The translations under genes and the position numbers were made by a program. A stretch of 23,418 nucleotides of DNA from Cloacimonetes bacterium UBA6081 (GTDB lineage: Bacteria; Cloacimonadota; Cloacimonadia; Cloacimonadales; Cloacimonadaceae). The stretch covers positions 1 to 23,418 of the forward strand of contig DIXL01000055.1 in assembly GCA_002428685.1 (NCBI GenBank), written 5' to 3'. This document shows, piece by piece, positions 15,953 to 23,418 of this stretch. Below the pieces are notes generated by a model, which worked only from the letters and a program-made list of their open reading frames with translations, was not told the DNA's origin and ran no database searches. Positions within the stretch are counted from its first letter, which is position 1, and the number at the start of each line of letters is the position of its first letter.

Positions 15953-16801
15953 TCAGGCCGGGGTCAAATCCTGAGCATAGATAATAATGGAATCGGCAAA
16001 TTGGTGGCGAAGTTCAGCTAAATGTTTACTGAGAATGTATTCCTTTTCCAATTGTTGCAAGCGGGCATAAAGACTTTCACGTATTTCTTCAAAAGGGATG
16101 AACTCTTGTTCTTTCCGTTCCAATAGCATCAGGATATGATAACCAAAGACAGATTTGAAAGGTTGACTGATTTCACCAATTTTCATTGAAAAGGCGATCT
16201 CATCAATCTCCAACATCATTTTACCCTTGGCAAACCAGCCCAAATCTCCACAGGAAGCATTACTGGGACAATCGGAATAGCTTTGGCTAAGACGGGTAAA
16301 ATCCTGGGCATTATGGATTTTGGCACGAATCTTTGTCGCTTTGGCTAAGACGCTTTCCGAATCACCTTTTATCAGGATGTGAGAGCAGTGCACTTGAGGA
16401 GGACGCTTAAAGAACTCTTTTTGCTCTTCATAGAACTCGTATAATTTCTTTGTAGATATCGGAATATCCTTTGGGCAAAAGGTATTGACATATTTCTTGA
16501 TGACCAATTGCCGGCGTAACAAGGTCTCCAATTCATGGCCGGTAAGTTCCTGGATGGCTACAGAGGTAAGACCCAGAGGCTCATCTTGCTCAATAATGTC
16601 CAATAGGGCATCATCGTATTCTTCGTCCGTAATTTCTATGCCTTCCTGCAAAGCCTTGGCAAAAAGCAAACACCTGTCTATCAAGAGATTTAGTGCTTGT
16701 AGAACTGCCTTCTCTTGATTCTGAGCAAGGAACTTGGCACTTTCGCGATCTAAATCACGTTTACTTATTTCATAGTCTATCACTTTTGCTACAATTTGCA
16801 T
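15953..16801 (-). CDS. Parvulin-type peptidyl-prolyl cis-trans isomerase without a signal peptide
   Basis: A 282-residue protein with one rotamase domain (about 137-229). Its blocks are VHCSHILIK, FTRLSQSYSDCPS, GDLGWFAKGKM, AFSMKIGEISQPF and FGYHILML, all family-typical. Residues 1-110 form a helical, SurA/PrsA-N-like chaperone region, and a helical tail follows. PpiC/SurA/PrsA relatives are normally exported; this one begins MQIVAKVIDYEISK with no hydrophobic signal. The ATG overlaps the miaA stop by one base (TAATG), leaving no room for a signal peptide without running into miaA. It therefore probably acts in the cytoplasm, as NifM does for nitrogenase, or its client is unknown. No gene of nitrogen fixation is nearby. 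Confidence 0.85.
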   Translation of the reverse strand: MQIVAKVIDYEISKRDLDRESAKFLAQNQEKAVLQALNLLIDRCLLFAKALQEGIEITDEEYDDALLDIIEQDEPLGLTSVAIQELTGHELETLLRRQLVIKKYVNTFCPKDIPISTKKLYEFYEEQKEFFKRPPQVHCSHILIKGDSESVLAKATKIRAKIHNAQDFTRLSQSYSDCPSNASCGDLGWFAKGKMMLEIDEIAFSMKIGEISQPFKSVFGYHILMLLERKEQEFIPFEEIRESLYARLQQLEKEYILSKHLAELRHQFADSIIIYAQDLTPA

Positions 16802-17724
16802 TACACGCCTCTGGAAAATACTTCCTCTATCTTATGCATTACTTCTGACAATCTAAGCGGAAAAGTGCTAATTGTCAAATCAAAAGTGGTTTTTCGATAC
16901 CAGGTGCATTGTCGCTTAGCATAGTTGCGTGTATGTTGAGCAGCCAAATTGGTGCATTCTTCCAAGTTTGCCCCAGAAACGAAATATGGGATAAATTCTT
17001 TGTATCCCAAGCTGTTAAGCCCAGGACACAAAGGTGTAAAGCCTCGATTGAACAAGCCATGAATTTCTTCCAGAAGACCAGAGGCTAACATGCTGTGAAT
17101 GCGTTCATTAATACGGCTGTATAATAAGGGGCGAGGAATATCTACTAAAATTCTGAAGGCATGATAGCGGGGTTGAGCCTGTTGCATGCGCCAATGTTCG
17201 CTGATCGGCATACCTGTGCCTAACACAATTTCCAGACCTCGCAAAACTCTTTGTGAATCGTTGGCACTTATGTTGGAGGCAAAGGCAGGATCAAGGCTTT
17301 GCAACTGGTTATAAAGAGAATTCAATCCCTCATTATTTAGCCGCTCTTTAAGCTCCAAGCGAAGATAGATTGGTAAATCTGGCAGAGTAAACAAGCCTTG
17401 TAACAGGCTTTTTACATACAAGCCCGTGCCTCCACAGACAATGGGGATGATATTGTTTTCATGCAGTTGGGCTATTATGGCCGATGCATCCGTGCAAAAG
17501 GCACCGGCATTATAGCTTGCATCAGGATCAATAAGGTTAATTAGATGATGGTGAACTTGCTGCTGCTCTTCTATACTTACTTTTGCAGTTCCGATATCCA
17601 GATAACGGTAAACCTGACGCGAATCAGCACTAATAATCTGAGCATTGATCAGCTTTGCAAGCTGAATAGCCAAAGTGCTTTTACCGGATGCTGTAGCACC
17701 TTCTATAGTTATGATGGGTATCAT
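16801..17724 (-). CDS. miaA: tRNA dimethylallyltransferase
   Basis: Transfers a dimethylallyl group from DMAPP to N6 of A37 in tRNAs that read U-starting codons. The 307 residues are normal. The P-loop GATASGKS is at 9-16, DSRQVYRYLDIGTAK spans 34-48 with the catalytic Asp34, HHLINLIDP follows near 59-67, and GGTGLYVKSLLQG is at 98-110. The C-terminal TRNYAKRQCTWYRK stretch is the expected tRNA-binding helix. It overlaps mutL upstream by four bases (ATGA) and the prolyl isomerase gene downstream by one. The mutL-miaA order is widespread in bacteria. Confidence 0.96.
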   Translation of the reverse strand: MIPIITIEGATASGKSTLAIQLAKLINAQIISADSRQVYRYLDIGTAKVSIEEQQQVHHHLINLIDPDASYNAGAFCTDASAIIAQLHENNIIPIVCGGTGLYVKSLLQGLFTLPDLPIYLRLELKERLNNEGLNSLYNQLQSLDPAFASNISANDSQRVLRGLEIVLGTGMPISEHWRMQQAQPRYHAFRILVDIPRPLLYSRINERIHSMLASGLLEEIHGLFNRGFTPLCPGLNSLGYKEFIPYFVSGANLEECTNLAAQHTRNYAKRQCTWYRKTTFDLTISTFPLRLSEVMHKIEEVFSRGV

Positions 17725-19610
17725 AGAGTGCGTTTGAATTTCTTTTCGAAATCACTGATGGGCATTTTTAGGATAAGAGGACGGCCATGGGGACAAAAAT
17801 AGGGAACTGTGCAGGCAAAGAGATCATTAATCAGGGCTAACATTTCCTTGCGGGTAAGGCGGTGATTAGCTTTGATGGCAGCTTTACAAGCTATGGATTT
17901 TGCCAGGCTGTCTCTAAAATCGGTAGAAACAGACAGCTCGGTTTCCAATTGCTTTAGAATCTCGATAAACACCTGGCCACCTTGAAAATCACCAAGTTCA
18001 GCAGGGATTTCCTCTATAACCAGCGAATCACCACTAAATTTCTTGAGAACAAAACCGATTTGCTCCAATAGCTCCAGGTTGCTTTCCACCATTTCTTTAA
18101 TCTCTGCTGCAATGTAGGGCGGAATATCCACAACCAAAGGGATGATAAGCTTCTGGCGAGTAGCCGGTGCTCCTTGCGAACGATGTATCAGCTTTTCGTA
18201 AATAATGCGTTCGTGCGCAGCATGTTGATCAATTACTACCAAGCCATCTTCAACCTGGATAAAGATATATGTGTTATGCAATTGCCAGGGATTGATATAA
18301 TCCTCTTCGTTTTTTAGCAAAATATCGTATTTTATGCGGTCGTTAGGCTGGTCGCCAAATATATCCAAATTTGCATTATCTGCTTTGGTAGGATTGAATA
18401 TTGGCACATAAGCGGAGCGTGATTCCTCATCCGGTTTGAACAAATCTTGTTGGTAAAGATTGGAGAATTCCTTTTTATATTCAGAATAACGAGGCAGCTC
18501 CACATTGCTCACAAAAATATCACGTTCGGCAGAGCTTACCCTGGGCTGCAAGTTTCCTGCTTGAAACCGTTCTTTAGCACTGGCGAATTTACGTTCTTCG
18601 TATTTACGCAGGGCTCTGGTAAGAGTCTCAAACACAAGAGAATGCACCATGTTGTTTTCTCTGAACCGTACTTCCAGTTTGGCAGGATGAACATTTACAT
18701 CTATCTGTTCAGCAGGAATTGTGATAAACAGCACATAGGGAGGAGTGTTGCCCTTTTGCCAGGCACGGCTTTTTAAAATGAAAGGTTCATAGGCTGCTTT
18801 AATGCTGTGGCGCACGGTTTTATCGCTGATGAAGCGCCCATTTACGAAAGTGTATTGGGCGTCAATTAGTTTATCATGCCTATCTTCCAGACCAAAGATA
18901 TAGCCTTCAACTATGTAATCGGCATTCGAACCGTAAATCTTCATTACATCATCTTCGAAAAATCCACTGCCAAAAACCTCTTCCATGCGTTTGTCCCTGT
19001 CTTCACAGGCAATATAGTTCAGCTTTTCACGGCCATCCACAATTAGCTTAAAGCCAACCTGGGGATACAATATTGCTTGATAATGCAGGTATTTTAGCAC
19101 GTAGCGAAGTTCCACTATAGGTGTTTTCAAAAATTTGCGACGTGCTGGCAGGCTTTTAAACAGGTTTCTTGCGGTTATCACCGTTCCTGTGGTAGCAGAG
19201 GTTTTGCTCACATTCATTAGTTTGCCATTCATTACTTCTATGATAGTAGCCATTTCATCCGCACTAGTTTTTGTAAGTAAATGCAGATTGGATACCGAGG
19301 CTATGGAGGGTAAGGCTTCTCCTCTGAAACCAAGAGAGCTAATATGGATAATATCTTCCACAGTCCTGATTTTACTGGTGGCATGACGCTCCAAAGCCAA
19401 AAGGGCATCGTCGGAGCTCATTCCCTGGCCATTGTCAATAATCCTTATCAGGTCTTTACCGCCATTTTCTACAACGACAATAATCTCGCTTGCTCCGGCA
19501 TCCAGAGAGTTTTCCACAAGTTCTTTAATTACAGAGGCAGGTCGCTCTATCACTTCGCCGGCGGCAATTTTGTTACGAACGTCTTCGGACAGAATATTGA
19601 TAGTTTTCAC
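17721..19610 (-). CDS. mutL: DNA mismatch repair protein MutL (endonuclease type)
   Basis: Couples MutS mismatch recognition to strand removal. The 629 residues start with a GHKL ATPase domain: KELVENSLDAG (29-39, with Glu30 and Asn34), DNGQGM (59-64) and GFRGEAL (94-100). The C-terminal domain carries the metal-dependent nicking motif DQHAAHERIIYE (461-472), with ACKAAIKAN (574-582) and CPHGRP (606-611). So it nicks DNA itself, as in MutH-less bacteria. QKLIIP (486-491) sits where B. subtilis MutL has its beta-clamp-binding motif, and QQDLF (387-391) in the linker is a second clamp-like motif. Translation starts at GTG (19610) with AGAGG four bases upstream, seven bases after the kinase gene. 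Confidence 0.96.
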   Translation of the reverse strand: MKTINILSEDVRNKIAAGEVIERPASVIKELVENSLDAGASEIIVVVENGGKDLIRIIDNGQGMSSDDALLALERHATSKIRTVEDIIHISSLGFRGEALPSIASVSNLHLLTKTSADEMATIIEVMNGKLMNVSKTSATTGTVITARNLFKSLPARRKFLKTPIVELRYVLKYLHYQAILYPQVGFKLIVDGREKLNYIACEDRDKRMEEVFGSGFFEDDVMKIYGSNADYIVEGYIFGLEDRHDKLIDAQYTFVNGRFISDKTVRHSIKAAYEPFILKSRAWQKGNTPPYVLFITIPAEQIDVNVHPAKLEVRFRENNMVHSLVFETLTRALRKYEERKFASAKERFQAGNLQPRVSSAERDIFVSNVELPRYSEYKKEFSNLYQQDLFKPDEESRSAYVPIFNPTKADNANLDIFGDQPNDRIKYDILLKNEEDYINPWQLHNTYIFIQVEDGLVVIDQHAAHERIIYEKLIHRSQGAPATRQKLIIPLVVDIPPYIAAEIKEMVESNLELLEQIGFVLKKFSGDSLVIEEIPAELGDFQGGQVFIEILKQLETELSVSTDFRDSLAKSIACKAAIKANHRLTRKEMLALINDLFACTVPYFCPHGRPLILKMPISDFEKKFKRTL

Positions 19611-19617
19611 TTAGCCT

Positions 19618-21279
19618 CTAATAACGGAATATGCTGCCATTAGTAAATTCGCGGATAATTGAATTGTAGGGAACCAGAGCATCGGAAATATCTTTTACAT
19701 GTGAGATAAGCCTTAGCAATCTGCTTGCTTCAGTAAAGGTAGAAGAACTTGGTGGGACGCGCATCAACAGCTTCCAGGAATGTTTTCGCAGGACACCCAT
19801 TTCGTAAGTGAGACTGCTATTAAACATATAATCGGCGTTTTCCTGGTAAGGAAAGATGTTTTTTTCTTCTCCGTCTCGCACGTCTTTCCAACGCATCAGA
19901 GTTTCTTCTGCGCTATATCCACGATATTGATGATCACGAATTATGCGGCGAAGCAAACGGCAGTCTGTAGTAGCAATGCGATTATGATTGTCTATATTAA
20001 GTTGGTTTAGAGCACTGACATATATCTTGGTTTTGCGGTTAGCGGGGATTTCGGATGTCAGGGTATCGTTCAAGCCATGAATTCCTTCCATGATCACGAT
20101 GTTATCCTTACCCAGTTTCACAAGCCTGTTACTGCGTCGGCGGACTCCTCTGGTAAAATCGTAACGGGGAAGCTCTATCTGATCTCCTGCCAGCAATTGC
20201 GTAAGCTGATAATTCAAAAAATCCAAATCCATTGAATAGATACTTTCAAAATCATAATCGCCATTCTCTTTTTTTGGGGTTTTATCGCGGGAGAGAAAGT
20301 AATCATCCATACCTATAACAATGGGTTTGGCTTTACATGCCTGAAGCTGAACTCCCAGGCGTTTTGCGAAAGTGGTTTTCCCTGAAGATGAAGGACCGGC
20401 GATTAACACCAGCTTTACATCTTTATGGGTAACAATATCGGCAGCAATTTCGGCAATCTTCTTTTCATGAAGGGCTTCTTCTACTAAAATGAACTCTGAT
20501 ATATCATAATTATCGGTAAGTTTATTGACGTCAACAATGTTGTGCACTCGCAGAATATCCAGCCATTTATCGTGTTCCTGATGCAGCGAAAACACTTTTT
20601 TGGGAATCTGAAACATTGTCATGGCACTATTTGAGCCTTGAAGCGGAAAACGCAGCACAAAACCAGGAGCACGATATACTATATCAAAGGAATTTATCAT
20701 ACCTGTCCGATTGGCCAGAGGACGCAGGAATCTATCATAATACTTGCCACAGCGATATACTTCCACATGTTCCTGATAATTGTATTTAAGGTTTTTCAAA
20801 ACATCTTTTCGCCCCATGGCACTAAAAATATCCAAAGCCTCTTCCGTCTTAACAATAAGTCTATCAATCGGCAGGTTACTTTCCACAATTTGACGCATTT
20901 CGTTTTGCAGCCTGGCACAATCGCTTTCTGTCCAATGTTCTGCATTGAAAACTTCACAAAACACACCATCGCCTATGGAGTGTTCCACCACCAAAGAATG
21001 CTCGTTTCCCAACATCGTATTTAGAGCTTTGCACAAGATAAAAATGCACGAATCCTGATAAATACGGTAACCTTCAGGGTGGTCATAAGTAATACAATTT
21101 ATAAGAGTTTCTCTATCTAAGATGTAATCCTCGTTGACAAATTCACGATGATTAATTTTATAGGCTAACACTAGATTGAGGTCGATATTGGTGGTTTTAA
21201 TTGCACCGGCTATTGAGACTGGTTTTTCAAGCTCAATCAAGCCATGCTTAAGGCCATTAAGTCTGATGTCTATAATCAT
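19618..21279 (-). CDS. TGS-domain/uridine kinase-like fusion protein
   Basis: A 553-residue protein in two halves. Residues 1 to about 230 resemble the N-terminal TGS and SAD-like (second additional domain) regions of threonyl-tRNA synthetase (VVEHSIGDGVFCEV near 97-110). The C-terminal half is a P-loop kinase of the phosphoribulokinase/uridine kinase family: AGPSSSGKTT (294-303), MDDYF (324-328), DFTRGVRRRSN near 374-384 and EGIHGL (398-403). Such fusions occur in several anaerobic and FCB-group bacteria and are annotated as nucleoside or uridine kinases. Whether the substrate is uridine is not established by the sequence. AGGA lies eight bases before the ATG. It is the first gene of the long minus-strand run ending at 11352 and is divergent from the YitT gene. 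Confidence 0.87.
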   Translation of the reverse strand: MIIDIRLNGLKHGLIELEKPVSIAGAIKTTNIDLNLVLAYKINHREFVNEDYILDRETLINCITYDHPEGYRIYQDSCIFILCKALNTMLGNEHSLVVEHSIGDGVFCEVFNAEHWTESDCARLQNEMRQIVESNLPIDRLIVKTEEALDIFSAMGRKDVLKNLKYNYQEHVEVYRCGKYYDRFLRPLANRTGMINSFDIVYRAPGFVLRFPLQGSNSAMTMFQIPKKVFSLHQEHDKWLDILRVHNIVDVNKLTDNYDISEFILVEEALHEKKIAEIAADIVTHKDVKLVLIAGPSSSGKTTFAKRLGVQLQACKAKPIVIGMDDYFLSRDKTPKKENGDYDFESIYSMDLDFLNYQLTQLLAGDQIELPRYDFTRGVRRRSNRLVKLGKDNIVIMEGIHGLNDTLTSEIPANRKTKIYVSALNQLNIDNHNRIATTDCRLLRRIIRDHQYRGYSAEETLMRWKDVRDGEEKNIFPYQENADYMFNSSLTYEMGVLRKHSWKLLMRVPPSSSTFTEASRLLRLISHVKDISDALVPYNSIIREFTNGSIFRY

Positions 21280-21361
21280 TTCATTATTCCTATTTGTTTT
21301 AGTTCGAGAGGTCAGTAATTATGGCTGCCAAATTTAGTCAAGAGTTTAGGAGTTACTATTC

Positions 21362-22315
21362 ATGAAAAAGCTAAGCAGGAAACAACGCATTACCAGAGAG
21401 ATAAGCCGGTTACTTGGTATAGTAATGGCAGCAATGTTATTTGCCACGGGATACTCATGGTTTTTATTGCCTTATAATATGGCTCCCGGGGGAGTTGGAG
21501 GCATTTCGCAACTCCTGAATTACTTTTTTGGCATCCCCAATGGTGTCTCTATGATCCTGATTAACCTGCCCTTGTTTGCAGTCAGCTTCATCTTTATTGG
21601 CAAGTCGTTTGGTGCCAAAAGTATGTATGGGATGCTGGTTACAGCAATTATGACAGACCTGCTCAGTTTTCCGATGCTGCATAAAATAGGCATAATTGCA
21701 GATTTAACACCCTATACACACGTTGTTGCAGGTAGGCAGATTTATGCCATGCTTGCCCCCGAAGATATGCTACTGAGTGCTATTGCGGGGTCAGTGCTTC
21801 TGGGAATCGGTTTGGGACTAATCTTCCGGTTCAGAGGTTCCACCGGCGGAACAGATATTCCTGTCGCCCTGATAAAACAAAGAGCAAACTTATCCATTGG
21901 AACCGGATACTATATTGTGGAAACAGGGATTATTCTGCTTGTAGCGATAATGTTGCGCGATCCCAAACTGCTTATCTGGGGCTATATAAACCTGTTCATC
22001 ACCACAAAAATAACGGATCTGGCCAGTGAAGGACTTCCCTACATAAAAGGAGCATACATAATCTCGGATGAAGTGGACGAAATTCGCAACGAGATATTTG
22101 AAAAGCTGGATCGGGGAGTAACCTATCTGAATGGAGTAAGCGGATTTAACCAGCGGGATATTAAAGTGCTGTTTGTAGTGCTAAATCGCAGGCAAGTCCC
22201 CATTTTAACTGATATTGTGCAGGATGCTGATCCCGATGCTTTTATGGTTTTAACAGACGTGCATGATGTTTTGGGCTATGGTTTTAAAAGCAGAAAGATA
22301 AACCTGGGAGACTAA
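21362..22315 (+). CDS. YitT-family membrane protein (DUF161 plus DUF2179)
   Basis: A 317-residue inner-membrane protein of unknown transport role. About five or six helices fall at 16-36, 64-82, 86-104, 138-156, 184-199 and perhaps 203-218. The family signatures are PGGVGGISQ (42-50) and GSTGGTDI (159-166). A soluble C-terminal DUF2179 domain (about 252-309, GVTYLNGVSGFN to DVLGYGF) completes the usual layout. AGGAG lies nine bases before the ATG. The gene stands alone on the plus strand, divergent from the TGS-kinase gene (82-base gap without a clear promoter match) and two bases from the convergent peptidase gene. Confidence 0.9.
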   Translation: MKKLSRKQRITREISRLLGIVMAAMLFATGYSWFLLPYNMAPGGVGGISQLLNYFFGIPNGVSMILINLPLFAVSFIFIGKSFGAKSMYGMLVTAIMTDLLSFPMLHKIGIIADLTPYTHVVAGRQIYAMLAPEDMLLSAIAGSVLLGIGLGLIFRFRGSTGGTDIPVALIKQRANLSIGTGYYIVETGIILLVAIMLRDPKLLIWGYINLFITTKITDLASEGLPYIKGAYIISDEVDEIRNEIFEKLDRGVTYLNGVSGFNQRDIKVLFVVLNRRQVPILTDIVQDADPDAFMVLTDVHDVLGYGFKSRKINLGD

Positions 22316-22317
22316 CT

Positions 22318-23277
22318 CTATCTGCTGTGAATGTCATCGCTTGTATAATTGCGGATGCCTTTATCTATCAGCTCTATGGATTCGGTCATTGCAGGCATTG
22401 CAGAAAAGTATTTACTGTAAACAATCCTGAGGCTTTGATGCTCTTCATTAAGGGGTTTCACGTCCGGCAGCTCGTATAACAAATCGATATTCCCACTGGC
22501 AGTTACTGATGCATACTCGTAATCCACGGTTCGGATAAAGATGCCTTCTTCGTCAAACAAACTAAGGATAAAATAACCACTGATGTCCACAGGAAGTTTG
22601 TTTTTTAAAGTTACGAAAACGTCCGCAGGATGAGGCAGGTATTGAATATCATACAAAAATAGCTCATCGGTAGCTACGGGAACAATATTGATTTCGCTAT
22701 CCAAATCAAAAGCTTCTTCGTCCAGCCAATTACCCGAATATGCTCTGGCAGAACGGAATCCACCAAAATAAGCCAGGGTGCGATCCTGGTATTTATCCAT
22801 ACCGGGATCATTTATCAGGTATGACGAAGCCTTGTCAACCGCGCCATCACGTTTGATTACCAAAACCCAGTGACTACGTCGTCCCGTAACTTTTACAATC
22901 ACTTTGTTGCCTTGATCCAGTTGCGTGGATAGGAAGTTCCAGTCATTGCGTTTATTGCTTTGACCAACCAGTTCCAGGCCCAAGCCACTGCCATCAATCT
23001 CACCGGGAATTTGCCAGCGCATGTTGTTTCCCGCATAGCCTCCGTTTTGGCGCAACCAGTCATTCAGACGGTCCGGCGTCATGTGTTGGTTGGTGGCTTC
23101 GGCATTCAGCAACATGGATAGGCAGCTAAGGACACAGCCACTTTTGCCAATGGAACTGCCTCCACCCAGACGCTCTTGTTTCCAGCGGTCATCACCCTGT
23201 GAGAACCAGTTGAAACTCGCGGCCAAAAGGTTAAGCGTTAGAATTAGGACAATGTATGTAATGTAGTATTTTTTCAT
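22318..23277 (-). CDS. Secreted C39-like cysteine peptidase with a C-terminal beta-rich region
   Basis: The 319 residues begin with a clear Sec signal peptide (KK then a hydrophobic stretch to LLAAS, cleavage near residue 20). Residues 25 to about 175 fit the peptidase C39-like family: SQGDDRWKQERLG, then GKSGCVLSCLSMLL with the candidate catalytic Cys48, SHWVLVI with His136, and INDPG with Asn156/Asp157 as the third residue. The last 120 residues look like a beta-sandwich of unknown role. It is probably exported to the periplasm or surface and may cleave or bind a peptide; proteolysis is inferred from the triad only. There is no good Shine-Dalgarno sequence before the ATG at 23277, and no upstream promoter stands out. 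Confidence 0.82.
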   Translation of the reverse strand: MKKYYITYIVLILTLNLLAASFNWFSQGDDRWKQERLGGGSSIGKSGCVLSCLSMLLNAEATNQHMTPDRLNDWLRQNGGYAGNNMRWQIPGEIDGSGLGLELVGQSNKRNDWNFLSTQLDQGNKVIVKVTGRRSHWVLVIKRDGAVDKASSYLINDPGMDKYQDRTLAYFGGFRSARAYSGNWLDEEAFDLDSEINIVPVATDELFLYDIQYLPHPADVFVTLKNKLPVDISGYFILSLFDEEGIFIRTVDYEYASVTASGNIDLLYELPDVKPLNEEHQSLRIVYSKYFSAMPAMTESIELIDKGIRNYTSDDIHSR

Positions 23278-23334
23278 AAGTCGTTTCTTTGTCGTTAATG
23301 GTAAAGATAAGAATAAGTTACAAGCTAAGTGCCA

Positions 23335-23410
23335 CTGTCAGGAACAACCGCTATCTGTCAAATCTTTTTTGTCAGGGGCAAGAAATATGGATTAAACTCA
23401 AGTTTGACAG
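23335..23410. repeat. Cluster of TGTCA motifs at the right edge
   Basis: CTGTCA occurs at 23335-23340 and 23355-23360 and TTGTCA at 23369-23374. In inverse orientation, TTTGACAG (23403-23410) is the perfect eight-base complement of CTGTCAAA (23355-23362). The cluster lies upstream of the peptidase gene. It could be a regulator-binding region or the -35 region of promoters on either strand, but the pattern is short and may be chance. Confidence 0.25.
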
Positions 23411-23418
23411 CACGATTT

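Overview
The window looks like chromosomal DNA from a Gram-negative-type (diderm) bacterium of moderate GC content. Most of it is core housekeeping genes. A heptosyltransferase-like family 9 glycosyltransferase and a UDP-sugar module imply an outer membrane with surface polysaccharide. MutL carries the metal-dependent endonuclease motif, as in bacteria without MutH. A TGS-uridine-kinase fusion and a UpxY/RfaH-like NusG paralogue would suit the FCB group, for example Cloacimonadota. That placement is an impression from gene content, not something the sequence proves.

Left part (1-8040, all on the minus strand). Reading in the direction of transcription: a promoter, ssrA (tmRNA), a striking 14-mer repeat that folds into a long hairpin, rpsO, a terminator-like hairpin, pnp, another hairpin, then ahcY, a NusG-family antiterminator, an NAD-dependent UDP-sugar epimerase and ugd. 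The last four genes are joined by 1- or 4-nt stop/start overlaps. A nested inverted repeat follows ugd directly. A start codon with a strong Shine-Dalgarno sequence appears at the very edge of the window, so the surface-sugar locus probably continues to the left.

Middle (8041-11335, plus strand). A class I methyltransferase comes first, then a tight cluster of an unrecognised four-helix membrane protein, an AI-2E/PerM-family transporter and a lipoate-ligase-fold protein with an altered active-site signature.

Right part (11352-21279, minus strand). One long co-directional run: TGS-uridine-kinase fusion, mutL (GTG start), miaA, a parvulin-type prolyl isomerase without a signal peptide, trxB, alaS and a family 9 glycosyltransferase. 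Most junctions overlap or abut, so the genes are probably co-expressed. It ends convergently against the lipoate-ligase-like gene.

Right edge (21280-23418). A divergently transcribed YitT-family membrane protein meets a secreted C39-like cysteine peptidase tail to tail. I saw no CRISPR array, transposase, prophage gene, defence system or tRNA. The most unusual signals are the repeat/hairpin between ssrA and rpsO, the NusG paralogue plus nested inverted repeat in the sugar locus, and the non-canonical lipoate-ligase-fold protein.
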